A stretch of 64,000 bases of DNA from DATDAW01 sp036525185 (GCA_036525185.1 DATDAW010000039.1:11150-75149), one strand, 5' to 3'. Shown: positions 8,384 to 18,297, numbered from the stretch's first letter. A program made the numbers and translations. Notes: generated by a model not told the origin, from the sequence alone.

Positions 8384-9826
8384 ATGAGATTCGCGTTTTT
8401 TTTGCTCGTCATTTTGACGTTTGTTTCCAGGCTTTTCGCTGCACCTGATCCGCCCGAGCCCGCGCGGGAATTTCGCGGCACGTGGGTTGCCTCCGTTTTC
8501 AACCTTGACTGGCCATCGAGCAGCCGGCTGTCTGCGGCCGCGCAACAGGCGGAGCTGATCGACATTCTCAATCGTGCCCAACGGCTCCGCTTGAATGCGG
8601 TCATCCTGCAGGTTCGTCCGAGCAGCGACGCGCTTTATCGCTCCAGTTACGAACCCTGGTCCGCGTTTCTAACAGGCCACATGGGCGGGAATCCGGGATA
8701 CGATCCCCTCGCTTTCGCCGTCGCGGAAGCGCACCGGCGTGGTCTGCAACTCCACGCATGGTTCAACCCATTCCGTGCGCTCGCAACGAAAACCGGGGGG
8801 ATTGCACCGAACCATATCTCCCAGCGTCGTCCCCAATGGGTCGTCCCATTCGGGTCCCAGCTCTGGCTTGATCCGGGTATTCCGGAGGCGCGGGAGTACG
8901 TGATCCGTGTCATCCTCGATGTCGTAAGCCGCTACGATATCGACGGCGTCCATCTCGATGATTATTTCTACCCGTATCCCATCGCCGGGGGTGCCGACTT
9001 TCCGGACACCGTCTCGTGGCGGCGCTATGGACAGGGGGCCGGCATGACGCGTTCCGAGTGGCGTCGAGACAACGTCAATCATTTTGTTCGAAACCTTTAC
9101 AGCGCGATCAAGAGCAAGAAACGGGACGTCCTTTTCGGCATCAGTCCGTTCGGTATCTGGCGTCCAGGCGTTCCGGCGAGCACGTCGGCAGGACTCGACG
9201 CGTATGAAACGTTATGCGCCGATTCCAGGAAGTGGCTCCAAAACGGTTGGGTCGATTATCTTGCGCCGCAGCTTTACTGGCCGACACAACCCGCCGAACA
9301 GAGTTTTCCAGTCCTGTTGCGGTGGTGGGCCGAACAAAATGAAAAAAACCGCCATCTCTGGCCGGGTATCGCCACCGAACGTATCGGTTCCAGTCGCCCA
9401 GCCGCTGAACAAGTCCGGCAAATCCAGTTTGTGCGGCGCATGATCTCCGATCCCGGTCATATTCATTGGAGCAACAAAAGTCTGGCGCGGAACAAGGGTG
9501 GCATCGCAACGCTCCTCGCCGCAGGGGCATACGCCGAACCCGCTCTTATCCCGGAATCTCCGTGGCTGAATCCCGGAAGAACGTCCAAACCGAGCCTCAA
9601 ACTTGGTTCCAATGGTTCCGGACAGCCCGCGATTGATTGGGCCAGTGGAGGCTCCGACAAACTCGGCGGGTACCTCGTGCAATGGCACACATCGGCCGGC
9701 TGGCATTCGCAGGTCGCCGGAGCCCTTACACCAGGAATGATCTGGCCGAACGGCGCGACAGGCGTTGCCGTCCGCAGCTTTACGCGAACTGGAATATTGA
9801 GTCCGGTCGCTTGGCTGGAACGGTAA
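8384..9826 (+). CDS. Secreted glycoside hydrolase family 10-like (GHL10/YngK) protein
   Basis: The 480-residue protein has a signal peptide (MRFAFFLLVILTFVSRLFA, cut near residue 19) and then the GHL10/DUF187 domain opening REFRGTWVASVFNLDWPS. Inside are VILQVRPSSDALY, LHAWFNPFRAL and DGVHLDDYFYPYP, the last probably holding catalytic acids of the TIM barrel. Relatives such as YngK act on cell-surface or extracellular glycans, but the substrate is not known. The ATG at 8384 is preferred to the GTG at 8375 because it begins the signal peptide directly. A beta-rich tail of about 80 residues follows the barrel. Confidence 0.88.
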   Translation: MRFAFFLLVILTFVSRLFAAPDPPEPAREFRGTWVASVFNLDWPSSSRLSAAAQQAELIDILNRAQRLRLNAVILQVRPSSDALYRSSYEPWSAFLTGHMGGNPGYDPLAFAVAEAHRRGLQLHAWFNPFRALATKTGGIAPNHISQRRPQWVVPFGSQLWLDPGIPEAREYVIRVILDVVSRYDIDGVHLDDYFYPYPIAGGADFPDTVSWRRYGQGAGMTRSEWRRDNVNHFVRNLYSAIKSKKRDVLFGISPFGIWRPGVPASTSAGLDAYETLCADSRKWLQNGWVDYLAPQLYWPTQPAEQSFPVLLRWWAEQNEKNRHLWPGIATERIGSSRPAAEQVRQIQFVRRMISDPGHIHWSNKSLARNKGGIATLLAAGAYAEPALIPESPWLNPGRTSKPSLKLGSNGSGQPAIDWASGGSDKLGGYLVQWHTSAGWHSQVAGALTPGMIWPNGATGVAVRSFTRTGILSPVAWLER

Positions 9827-9972
9827 ATCTTTTCCAAATCCTGCGCCTGCCTTTGAAGTCTGGCAAGGTTACTGCTGCCCGCCAAAATTGGTCCAGTGGC
9901 AAGTCAATTGTAACAGGAATTTTGAAACCTTTGCTTTCCCTGGTCCGGAAATTTTAATAAATCATTAATGCC

Positions 9973-12435
9973 ATGTCCAACCCCAGCGAATTCAAGTCCG
10001 TCCTCACTCATTCCACCGCAGGACTCAAGGAACTCATTGTAGAGCAACTCAAGTTCTACCTCGCTCGCGATCCGAAGACGGCGACGAAACGGGATTGGTG
10101 GCTGGCCACGTCCAAGGCGATTCAGACGCACGTTGTCGAGCGCATGCTCGCCACCCAGGACAAGCATCACGAGGTCAACGCGCGGCGTGTTTACTATCTG
10201 TCGCTTGAATTTTTGATGGGCCGCCTTTTCACGAACAGTCTGTTGAGCGCCGGCGTTTTTGATGAGGTCGAAGCTGCGCTCAAGGAACTTGGCTACGATA
10301 CGGAAACACTGCGCCACGAAGAGTACGACATGGGTCTGGGCAACGGCGGCCTGGGCCGTCTCGCGGCGTGTTTTCTGGACTCCCTGGCAACGCTTGATCT
10401 TCCCGCCATCGGATACGGCATCCACTACCAATATGGCCTTTTTAAACAGGAATTCCGCAACGGCCACCAGGTCGAGCTTCCTGATGCATGGCTAACCTAC
10501 GGCACTCCGTGGGAAATTGTCCGTCCCGAGCACACCACCGAGATCGATATTTATGGCCATGTTGAAAATATCTTCGACGATCGCGGTAACTATCGCCCTC
10601 GGTGGACGGGCACCAAAAAACTCCGCGGCATTCCGTACGATATCCCAGTTCCGGGATATGGCACCAATACAGTCAACTATCTTCGGCTTTGGGAATCCCG
10701 CGCATCGTCCGATTTCGATTTCGAGGCATTCAATCGCGGCGGTTATGAAGAGGCCGTCCGGGAAAAGAACGCCAGCGAGACGATTTCGAAGGTGCTGTAT
10801 CCCAATGACAACACCGAAAGCGGCAAGGAATTGCGTCTGGCACAGCAATACTTTTTTGTTGCCTGTTCGCTGCGGGATATTTTCCGCAGATTTAAGAAGG
10901 ATAACGATGATTGGGAGGTTTTTCCGGAGAAAGTTGCCATCCAACTCAACGACACGCACCCCGCGGTCGCCATCATCGAACTCCAGCGACTGCTGCACGA
11001 CGATATGGGGCTTCCATGGGAGCAGGCATGGTCGATTGTCACCCGCACTTTTGCCTACACGAACCACACGCTTCTTCCGGAGGCGCTGGAAAAATGGAGC
11101 GTACCACTCTTTCACAAAGTACTGCCGAGGCATTTGCAGATCGCGCTCGAAATCAACCGCCGGTTCCTCCTCGAAGTCGAGCAGTTCTGGCCGGGCGATG
11201 TGAACAAGAAACGTGTTCTATCAATTATCGAAGAGGGGCACACGCAAATGCTTCGCATGGCGAATCTGTCCGTCATCGGCAGTTATTCCGTCAATGGCGT
11301 CGCTGAGCTTCATACGGAATTGCTCAAGCGCGATCTTTTCCCGGAATTTGACACGCTCTATCCCGGTAAATTCAACAACAAGACCAATGGCATCACGCCA
11401 CGTCGCTGGTTGCTGGCCTGCAATCGTAAGCTCAGTGATCTCATTACCAGCAAGATCGGCCACGGCTGGGAACGCGACCTCTATAAGCTGCGCGGCCTCG
11501 AGTCGTTCGCGGACGATGCGCAATTCCAGGCCGACTTCATGGCAGTCAAGCATGCGAACAAGGTCGATCTGGCGAAAATGATCAAGGTGCAATGCGGTGT
11601 GACCGTGAATCCGGATGCGTTATTCGACGTGCAGATCAAGCGCCTCCACGAATACAAGCGGCAGCACCTCAACCTGTTGCATATCCTAGCTCTGTATCGC
11701 CGTCTGCTCCAGAATCCGAGCCTGGACATTGCGCCGCGTGTTTTTGTCTTCGCGGCAAAAGCCGCTCCAGGTTACGCCCTGGCGAAGACCATTATCAAAG
11801 CCATCAATTCCGTAGCAGCTTTGATTAACAACGACACAAGAATTGACGATAGATTGAAGATCGTGTTCATGCCGAACTATCGCGTTTCTCTCGCGCAGCG
11901 TATCGTCCCTGCGGCGGATCTTTCCGAGCAAATCTCGACGGCAGGCAAGGAAGCATCCGGCACGGGCAACATGAAACTCTCGCTTAACGGCGCACTAACC
12001 ATCGGCACGCTCGACGGCGCCAATGTCGAGATCAGCGAGGAAGTCGGTTCCGAGAATATCTTTATTTTCGGACTAACAGTCGCCGAAGTGACCGAACTCG
12101 TAAGCAAAGGTTACCGACCCGCCGATTACTACGACGCCGATGAAGAGCTGCGCTCGGTGGTCGACTGGTTGGGTAGCAATTACTTCACGCCCGACGAGCC
12201 CGGCGTCCTCACTCCGTTGCGCGACAATCTCTACTATCAGGACCCGTTCCTCGTCCTGGCCGATTTTCGTGCCTACTCGGACGCTCATGTCCGGGTGGAC
12301 GCCTTGTTCAAGGACAAGGCGCTTTGGGCGAACAAAGCGATTCTTAACACGGCCAGAGTCGGCAAGTTTTCCAGCGATCGCACGATCAAAGAGTACGCCA
12401 GCGACATCTGGAAACTCGAACCGGTGAGCGTGTGA
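9973..12435 (+). CDS. glgP: Glycogen/alpha-glucan phosphorylase
   Basis: This pyridoxal-phosphate enzyme releases glucose-1-phosphate from the non-reducing ends of glycogen. The 820-residue length is typical. The active-site stretch RRVYYLSLEFLMGR is at about residue 75 and GLGNGGLGRLAACFLDS at about 118. The PLP lysine lies in EASGTGNMKLSLNGALTIG near residue 665, followed by DGANVEI. The short gap of 146 bases after the GH10-like gene leaves co-transcription open. Together with glgC and glgB in this window it forms a scattered glycogen gene set. Confidence 0.97.
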   Translation: MSNPSEFKSVLTHSTAGLKELIVEQLKFYLARDPKTATKRDWWLATSKAIQTHVVERMLATQDKHHEVNARRVYYLSLEFLMGRLFTNSLLSAGVFDEVEAALKELGYDTETLRHEEYDMGLGNGGLGRLAACFLDSLATLDLPAIGYGIHYQYGLFKQEFRNGHQVELPDAWLTYGTPWEIVRPEHTTEIDIYGHVENIFDDRGNYRPRWTGTKKLRGIPYDIPVPGYGTNTVNYLRLWESRASSDFDFEAFNRGGYEEAVREKNASETISKVLYPNDNTESGKELRLAQQYFFVACSLRDIFRRFKKDNDDWEVFPEKVAIQLNDTHPAVAIIELQRLLHDDMGLPWEQAWSIVTRTFAYTNHTLLPEALEKWSVPLFHKVLPRHLQIALEINRRFLLEVEQFWPGDVNKKRVLSIIEEGHTQMLRMANLSVIGSYSVNGVAELHTELLKRDLFPEFDTLYPGKFNNKTNGITPRRWLLACNRKLSDLITSKIGHGWERDLYKLRGLESFADDAQFQADFMAVKHANKVDLAKMIKVQCGVTVNPDALFDVQIKRLHEYKRQHLNLLHILALYRRLLQNPSLDIAPRVFVFAAKAAPGYALAKTIIKAINSVAALINNDTRIDDRLKIVFMPNYRVSLAQRIVPAADLSEQISTAGKEASGTGNMKLSLNGALTIGTLDGANVEISEEVGSENIFIFGLTVAEVTELVSKGYRPADYYDADEELRSVVDWLGSNYFTPDEPGVLTPLRDNLYYQDPFLVLADFRAYSDAHVRVDALFKDKALWANKAILNTARVGKFSSDRTIKEYASDIWKLEPVSV

Positions 12436-12533
12436 ACCGGGATGCAAGCGCGACATTGCCGATCGTGTTCCATGCATCAGCGGCGGCATCTTCGTTGGGC
12501 CTACTTTGCATCCGTCCAACGTAATATGTATCA

Positions 12534-14333
12534 ATGACCCGATTCACCGTCCCGCCGCTCTGGAAAGTTACCCGTCACTTGGCTGATGTCGCTGCTGGAA
12601 GGATGCCCCCGGATGTGGTTATTAGCGGGGCGCGAGTGCTGTCGACGTATACGGAGCGCGTCCATCCGGAAAAGGAGATATGGATCGCTGCCGGCCGGAT
12701 CGCCGCGGTGAAACCGGCGGGGAGTTTTAAAGGCGCGACGATCGTCTATGATGCGATGGGCGGAATCCTTGCCCCCGGGTTGGTCGATCCGCATGTCCAC
12801 ATCGAGAGCAGCATGATGACGGCTTGCGCGTACGCGGAAGGCGCGCTGCTGAATGGAACGACAACGATATTTTGTGACAGCCACGAAATCGGCAACGTGT
12901 GCGACGTCGAAGGCATTGAATGGATGCTCGAAGATGCCCGGCAGGCGCCGCTCTCCATTTATCTGACGGTGCCGAGCACGGTTCCGGCGACGTCGTCGGT
13001 GTTCGAAACTGCCGGCGGGGATTTGATTCCTGAAAAAATCGGGGCGCTTTTCGATAAATGGCCGGAAGCGCTGTCGCTGGGAGAAAAAATGGACTTTGTC
13101 CAGCTGACCCTCGGGGATGCGCGCAGCCATGCGATCATTGCCGAGGCGTTGAAACGGGGACGCCCTGTTTGCGGGCATGTTTACGGTCGTGATTTCGTCG
13201 CAGCCTATGCGGCGAGCGGCGTAACCGACACGCACGAGGCGATTGACCGCGATATTGCCGATGACATGCTCGAAGCGGGCATCTGGATTTTTCTGCGTGG
13301 AGGGAATCCGGCGACGCCCTGGCATAGCTTGCCGGAAGCGGTCAAAGCCGTGACCGAGCTTGGCGCTTCGACCAAGCGCGTATGCGTTTGCACCGATGAC
13401 CGGGATGCGGATGACTTGTTTCACTTTGGCATGGACTGGGTGACCCGCCAGTTGTTGGTTGCGGGGATTGCGCCCGCCCAAGCATGGAGCATGGGATCAT
13501 TACACGCGGCGACCCGGTATGGGCTGGACGGCGAATTCGGTGCGTTGGGACATTCGCGGCGGGCGGATATCGTCCTGTTGAACGACGCGATGGAGGTTCA
13601 AAACACGTGGTATGGTGGCGAATTGCTGGTGGAAAATGGGAAAGTGACGCCTCGTCTGGATGCGCTCCTGTCGGCGCCTTACAAATATCCTCCGCAGGCA
13701 TATCGAACGGTGGTGCTGCCTGCGGCCGAGAGCCTGAGATTGACGCCCGATCTGCCGGAGAATCGTGTCGTTGCCAACGTGATCCGTACGGCTTTGCCCG
13801 GGATTCTGCTTTTTCACGAAAGGGTGGATATCGATCCGTCGGGGAAAACGTGGGACGAGATATTGACGGAGAATCGGCTGTGTTTTGTGACCGTGGTAGA
13901 GCGATACGGAAAATCGAGTGGCATCGCGCACGGACTTCTGCAGGACTTCGGACTGAAATCGGGGGCGGTTGCGAGCACAGTGGGCCACGACGCCCACAAC
14001 TTAATCGTGGCCGGGACCAACGAAGCAGACATGCAGGTTGCTGTGGAGACGTTGCGCAAAACCAACGGTGGCGTGGTCGTGGTGCGCGATGGCGCGGTAC
14101 TGGCGTTGGTCGAGTTGCCGATCGCGGGTTTGCTGTCCGATAAGCGAGCCACGGTCGTTGCTGTGGAGGCGGTCGCGCTGAAGAAGGCATGGGAGGAAGC
14201 GGGATGCACGCTGCCATACATGGGGTTCAACTTGATTCCCTTGTCAGTGATCCCTGAGATCCGGATCACGGACAAAGGGCTCGTCCTGGTACCGGAGCTA
14301 AAGATCGTGCCGCTTTGGGAAGTCAAAATTTAA
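12534..14333 (+). CDS. ade: Adenine deaminase
   Basis: Ade hydrolyses adenine to hypoxanthine and ammonia. The 599-residue protein is an amidohydrolase-superfamily metal enzyme: GLVDPHVHIESSMM at about residue 80-93 gives the first metal-binding histidines, GTTTIFCDSHEIGNV follows near 110, and HVYGRDF plus CTDDRDADDL supply later ligands. The C-terminal domain contains SGIAHGLLQDFGLKSGA and AHNLIVAGTN, both standard for Ade. Length is close to the usual 580-600 residues. It converges with the kinase gene, with a short hairpin between them. Confidence 0.95.
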   Translation: MTRFTVPPLWKVTRHLADVAAGRMPPDVVISGARVLSTYTERVHPEKEIWIAAGRIAAVKPAGSFKGATIVYDAMGGILAPGLVDPHVHIESSMMTACAYAEGALLNGTTTIFCDSHEIGNVCDVEGIEWMLEDARQAPLSIYLTVPSTVPATSSVFETAGGDLIPEKIGALFDKWPEALSLGEKMDFVQLTLGDARSHAIIAEALKRGRPVCGHVYGRDFVAAYAASGVTDTHEAIDRDIADDMLEAGIWIFLRGGNPATPWHSLPEAVKAVTELGASTKRVCVCTDDRDADDLFHFGMDWVTRQLLVAGIAPAQAWSMGSLHAATRYGLDGEFGALGHSRRADIVLLNDAMEVQNTWYGGELLVENGKVTPRLDALLSAPYKYPPQAYRTVVLPAAESLRLTPDLPENRVVANVIRTALPGILLFHERVDIDPSGKTWDEILTENRLCFVTVVERYGKSSGIAHGLLQDFGLKSGAVASTVGHDAHNLIVAGTNEADMQVAVETLRKTNGGVVVVRDGAVLALVELPIAGLLSDKRATVVAVEAVALKKAWEEAGCTLPYMGFNLIPLSVIPEIRITDKGLVLVPELKIVPLWEVKI

Positions 14334-14385
14334 GAATGCAGAATGCAGAACTGAAATGAGTTCTTCGTTCTGACTCTTGCGTTCT
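14333..14385. terminator. Imperfect hairpin between converging ade and kinase genes
   Basis: The left side contains two direct copies of gaatgca, then AGAACT-gaaatg-AGTTCT forms a perfect inner stem that extends imperfectly outward to the end of the kinase gene. It lies between two converging stops and overlaps the kinase stop codon, so a bidirectional terminator is plausible. It lacks a strong T-run. Confidence 0.5.
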
Positions 14386-16645
14386 ACTTGGTTCCGACAG
14401 GCGCCAGCACGCATCGGAAACCATAGTTGGGGTCGCGCTCAGTGCGCTCGATCACGTTGCGGTAACTGGCTAGCAACTCAGAGCGTTTTTTGCTTGTGCA
14501 GCAGCCGCCGCGGAGGACGCCCCAATCACGATTCGCGGTGTTGTAACTGTCAAGACACCATTCCCAGACGTTGCCTCCGAGGTCGTAAAGGCCCAACGCG
14601 TTGGGGGCGAAACAGGCGACCGGCGCCATTTGATCAAATCCATCCGCGGCGACTCCAAAATTTCCCGCGTTGCGCGGCGGTGGCCACGACTTTCCCCATG
14701 GAAACAAGTCTTTCAAGCGTCCATCGCGGACTTCCGGCGTGTCGCCACCTTCGTCGGGCATCAAGGCAGCCCGACTCCATTCCGCGTCCGTGGGCAGCCG
14801 ATATTCGAGGTCGTTGCCAATGTATCCCGCAGCGCGTTCGCGGTCGGTAAGCCAGCGGCAAAAGGCCATTGCCTCCTCCCAGTTAACGTTTGCGACGGGG
14901 TAGCTCGTCGGGCCTTGGAAATCAAGCAGTCTCGGCGTTGCGGCGGCTGTTACGGTGTATTGCTGGTAGGCTCCTATTTCCGTCTCCGTCCTGGCAATCC
15001 AGATGTCACCGAGCGGAACAAACGTCATATGGAGCGAATTTTTGAAGGGCTTTCCCGGCTCCGTTTTGCCGGTCTTGTCCAATCGAGCGGCCAGAAACGA
15101 CTGGCTTGAAGCCTCGATTTTGCCTTCAACCGCCGTGTCGCGAAAGCCGGGTTTGCGTAAAACGAAGCGGATAATGCCCGGTGTCAGATCCTCGATGAGC
15201 ACAGGAGTCTGACCAACTTCGAACCCATCATGGATGACCGTCGCCCCTGACGGCGCGCTGGTGATTTTTGCACTGCCCTTGGTGAAATTAAGCGTGACTT
15301 CCAAAAGTTCACCGCTCGTAACGTCCACAACCTGCTCGAGTTTTGTCTTGGCGAGGCGGGCTAGGAGCCGGTACTTGCCTGTAGGCAGATTCGGGAGGGT
15401 GAGCGGCTCTTTCCCTTCCTGTTGGATCGGCGCTTCGAGACCGCCGGGTTTGATGGGACCGTTGAGCGAGACGTATCCACCAGTGGGGCGGGTGCGGATC
15501 TCGATGCCTCCGTGGCTGCGTTGGAGGGTGATGTCCGAAATCTTGACGTTCCTCCCCCCCTCGATCGTTATTTTGCGAGTTACTGAGTCAAAACCTTCGT
15601 GCATTACGTGGAGCTTGTGCGTCCCAGGCTCTACGTCATGAAAACGGGCAGGGCTGGTCAGCACCGTCGTGTCGAGGATGACCGTCGCTCCCTCGGGCTC
15701 GGCGACGATCTCGACATCGAACGGTTTTCCGGGCGCGTTGCCTGGACCAAGAACGATCTGGGATATTCCGAGGAGCGCCGCCGCCGCCAGAATGCAAACG
15801 ATGACGATCCCGGTGGAGCCCTTTTTTTGAGGAGGCGCGACGATTTTTCGCAAGTCCGCTTCCATTTCGTAAGCGTTCCGGTAGCGGCGGCTCGCATCCC
15901 TGGCGCAGGCCTTAAGGAGGATGGAGTTGAGTTCCAGCAGCATTCCTTTATCCGGAAACCTCTGGAGATCTTCGGGCAACTCCGGGAAATCGAGCCGGTC
16001 GCGGCCGGTGGCCAGCTCATAGAGGACTTTGCCGAGGCTGTAGAGATCGGCTGCGGCCGTGCCAGGGCCCTCAGGCGGAACGTAGCCTTCCGTGCCTACG
16101 AATGTCTGCTGGCCCGTTGCGGCAACGAGGCCAATGTCGGCAATTTTCGGTCGGCCTTCGACGAAAATGACGTTTGCAGGTTTGATGTCGCGATGGGTGA
16201 GTCCATTGTCGTGCAACTCGCCGAGGGCACCGGCGATGGACGCGCCCAGTTCGATGACCTCCCTGGTGGGCAGGCGACGCTGTTTTTCGAGGTCGCTGCG
16301 GAGAGTGCGAGAATTGTAGGCGTTCCAATCGATGGATTCCAAGTCAGCGCCGGCGATGACGTCGTCGGCGAGTTCCATGATGTAATAGAAAAAAGCGTTA
16401 TTTGCGTCGCGTCCGACGTGAAGCACGTCGACGAATCCTGGATGCTCCCTTGAAAACGGCTCGAACTCCGACATTCCATCGAATTCGCGCTGAAAGGAAC
16501 GCTCATCTTCAAAGGTAGAACGGTAGACGATTTTGACGGCTCGAAGGGCGCCAGTCCGTCCGCGGGCAAGCCAGATTTCACCAAATGCCCCGCGCCCAAT
16601 AATGCGCAACACGTCATGGTCGGGTATGACGGGAAGAGAATCCAT
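14384..16645 (-). CDS. Membrane-spanning Ser/Thr protein kinase with PEGA repeats and C-terminal FGE-sulfatase-like domain
   Basis: The 753-residue protein has a Hanks-type kinase domain (about residues 8-250): glycine loop GRGAFGEIWLARG, lysine in RAVKIV, catalytic loop HRDIKPANVIF, and DIG in place of the usual DFG. One membrane segment (STGIVIVCILAAAALLGIS) follows near residue 285. Then come about three PEGA-type beta domains and a formylglycine-generating-enzyme-like domain with NWEEAMAFCRWL, YRLPTDAEWSRAA, GLYDLGGNVWEW and RGGCC. The kinase should be cytoplasmic and the rest periplasmic. The ATG at 16645 is preferred; a start at 16741 adds 32 atypical residues. The upstream sigma factor gene on the same strand suggests a linked signalling pair. 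Confidence 0.92.
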   Translation of the reverse strand: MDSLPVIPDHDVLRIIGRGAFGEIWLARGRTGALRAVKIVYRSTFEDERSFQREFDGMSEFEPFSREHPGFVDVLHVGRDANNAFFYYIMELADDVIAGADLESIDWNAYNSRTLRSDLEKQRRLPTREVIELGASIAGALGELHDNGLTHRDIKPANVIFVEGRPKIADIGLVAATGQQTFVGTEGYVPPEGPGTAAADLYSLGKVLYELATGRDRLDFPELPEDLQRFPDKGMLLELNSILLKACARDASRRYRNAYEMEADLRKIVAPPQKKGSTGIVIVCILAAAALLGISQIVLGPGNAPGKPFDVEIVAEPEGATVILDTTVLTSPARFHDVEPGTHKLHVMHEGFDSVTRKITIEGGRNVKISDITLQRSHGGIEIRTRPTGGYVSLNGPIKPGGLEAPIQQEGKEPLTLPNLPTGKYRLLARLAKTKLEQVVDVTSGELLEVTLNFTKGSAKITSAPSGATVIHDGFEVGQTPVLIEDLTPGIIRFVLRKPGFRDTAVEGKIEASSQSFLAARLDKTGKTEPGKPFKNSLHMTFVPLGDIWIARTETEIGAYQQYTVTAAATPRLLDFQGPTSYPVANVNWEEAMAFCRWLTDRERAAGYIGNDLEYRLPTDAEWSRAALMPDEGGDTPEVRDGRLKDLFPWGKSWPPPRNAGNFGVAADGFDQMAPVACFAPNALGLYDLGGNVWEWCLDSYNTANRDWGVLRGGCCTSKKRSELLASYRNVIERTERDPNYGFRCVLAPVGTK

Positions 16646-16747
16646 TGGGGCAATTCGTGCCGGTGACCTGCTCCCCGGACCAAAAATAAGGACCGTTCGC
16701 AACAAGTCATTTTTCGTGACCTGAGCGGGAGCAAGGAACATCGGCGT

Positions 16748-17374
16748 CTATCCGCCACGCTCCATCCGTTTCACTTCCTGTTTCAACAGCCGGCTGATCC
16801 GGTGTCTGATGAGATAGACCTGCGCGACACTCACGCCGAGGTCCTCAGCCACTTTTTGCGCAGGCCATTCCTTGATCACGTAACAATCGAAAATCTGAAA
16901 ATGCCGGGGTTCGACGCGCAATTTTACCTTCTCGAGCGCCGTTTGAAGCAGCTGTTCGCGCCAGTCGTGATCCCAGCCTGCTTTGAATTCATCCGTCTGG
17001 GTTTCCGGAATACGCTCGATGGCGGACGTGCCGTCTTCGCTGTCGAATCCGCCCTGTAAGTCCAGCTCTTCGGGCCGCCGTTTCCGGAACTGATCCGCGA
17101 TCCGCCAGCGCGTAATGCACAAGAGCCAGCCTTTGAACGATCCTGCACTCGGATCGTACTGAAATTTTCCGATGTTCTTCGCAACCGTGATGAGTGTTTC
17201 CTGTACGACTTCCTCCGCTTCCGCCTCACGAAGCCCTGCGCGCCGGGCGGCATTCCAGATCAGATTGCGATAGATGCAAAAAAACTCATGCCAGCGGCGC
17301 TGATCATCCTTGTCCGCGAGCCGGGTGATAAGGCTTTGCCGGGTGGGAAGAAACGTGGAGCGCTGGGGAGTCAT
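16748..17374 (-). CDS. RNA polymerase sigma factor, ECF-like sigma-70 family
   Basis: The 208-residue protein contains a region 2 (FCIYRNLIWNAARRAGL, then AEEVVQETLITVAKNI, then GSFKGWLLCITRWRIADQFRKR) and a region 4 helix-turn-helix (KEWPAQKVAEDLGVSVAQVYLIRHRISRL split over about residues 165-195). It probably directs RNA polymerase to a small regulon. It starts at the ATG at 17374; the longer frame would run into the tRNA-Asp gene. It lies about 100 bases upstream of the kinase gene on the same strand, an arrangement seen in Planctomycetes and Verrucomicrobia where the kinase is thought to signal to the sigma factor. No anti-sigma gene is seen. Confidence 0.9.
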   Translation of the reverse strand: MTPQRSTFLPTRQSLITRLADKDDQRRWHEFFCIYRNLIWNAARRAGLREAEAEEVVQETLITVAKNIGKFQYDPSAGSFKGWLLCITRWRIADQFRKRRPEELDLQGGFDSEDGTSAIERIPETQTDEFKAGWDHDWREQLLQTALEKVKLRVEPRHFQIFDCYVIKEWPAQKVAEDLGVSVAQVYLIRHRISRLLKQEVKRMERGG

Positions 17375-17437
17375 GGAGAGAGCCCAAGTCTTAAATGTGA
17401 AGACCCAAGGCTTACAACTTAAAACTCCGTGAAAATA

Positions 17438-17511
17438 CGGAGCCGACGGGGCTCGAACCCGCAACCTCCGCCGTGACAGGGCGGCGCTCTAACCGATTGA
17501 GCTACGGCTCC
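17438..17511 (-). tRNA. tRNA-Asp (anticodon GUC)
   Basis: Read on the minus strand the sequence folds into a complete cloverleaf of 74 bases: acceptor stem GGAGCCG with CGGCTCC and discriminator G, D-arm GCTC/GAGC, anticodon stem CCGCC/GGCGG with loop CTGTCAC (anticodon GTC), and T-arm with TTCGAGC loop. The CCA end is not encoded directly after the discriminator base. The G discriminator fits tRNA-Asp. Confidence 0.97.
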
Positions 17512-17628
17512 AAAATCTTGGAGGGCTCGGAAACTATGCCGGGCGATGGATGAGGGCAATGAAAAATTTTTGGAAAAGTTACGAAACCTGTCCGTGCCCT
17601 GAGGCTAAGGCGGGGCTGGGCGTCTCGC

Positions 17629-18249
17629 TTAATAGGACCGCCGATTGGCAATGATGGCATTGGCGATCTCCTGGGCGAGGCGTGCCCGATATCCGGATTT
17701 GAGCGCGAGACTGGCGTCGTAGCGGTTGGTCAAAAAGCCGCACTCGACCAGCACCGCAGGAATGCGGGTGTTGCGGAGCACGAAATATCGGCGGGAACGG
17801 ATGCGGCGATCCGGCGCCCCGAGGTTGCGTGTGAGCCGGCGGTGAATGCTGGCAGCCAGGCCACCGCCGCTGCCGTAGTAGTAGGTTTCAACCCCGCGCG
17901 CGTCACGATTGGCAGCCGAGTTGAAATGAATACTGACGAAAACGGCGCGTCGCTGCGCATTGGCGATCGCACAACGCATCGAGAGGGGAATAAAAACGTC
18001 GTTGGTGCGAGTCATAACGACGCGAAATCCCGCCTCGCGGAGGTCGTTGCGCAATCGCAGGGCGACGTCGAGAGCAACGTTTTTCTCCGTAACATAGTTG
18101 GTTGGAATCCCACCACGATCGTGGCCTCCGTGCCCGGCGTCGATGACCACCGTATCGATTCTCGCGTCTGCTTTTTCGAGACATGCCAACAGGAATAGGG
18201 GGAAAAGAAGCAGGATGCGGAAACGAAAAAAGACGGGAGCCAGGTTCAT
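17629..18249 (-). CDS. N-acetylmuramoyl-L-alanine amidase (Amidase_3)
   Basis: This zinc amidase cleaves the bond between muramic acid and the stem peptide of peptidoglycan. The 206-residue protein opens with a hydrophobic signal (FRILLLFPLFLLACLEKADA), which contains an LLAC stretch that could be a weak lipobox. The catalytic domain shows VVIDAGHGGHDRGG with the first zinc histidine, the conserved glutamate in EKNVALDVALRLR, SIHFNSAAN with the second histidine, and PAVLVECGFLTNRYDA with the catalytic glutamate. It is a compact enzyme without an AMIN or SPOR domain. It probably works in cell separation or wall turnover. Confidence 0.93.
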   Translation of the reverse strand: MNLAPVFFRFRILLLFPLFLLACLEKADARIDTVVIDAGHGGHDRGGIPTNYVTEKNVALDVALRLRNDLREAGFRVVMTRTNDVFIPLSMRCAIANAQRRAVFVSIHFNSAANRDARGVETYYYGSGGGLAASIHRRLTRNLGAPDRRIRSRRYFVLRNTRIPAVLVECGFLTNRYDASLALKSGYRARLAQEIANAIIANRRSY

Positions 18250-18267
18250 TCGGAAAAATCCCGGCAG

Positions 18268-18297
18268 ATATCGGTCTCGCCGGGTGGAGACGGATAT
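18268..18297. promoter_or_regulatory. Inverted repeat upstream of the amidase gene
   Basis: The arms atatcggtctc (18268-18278) and gagacggatat (18287-18297) are complementary except at one position, with an 8-base spacer. The site lies just upstream of the amidase start and between divergent genes, so it could be an operator. This is a structural observation only. Confidence 0.35.

Noticed and set aside
17375..17464. N-terminal extension of the sigma factor
   Set aside because: It overlaps the tRNA-Asp gene, so the ATG at 17374 is used.
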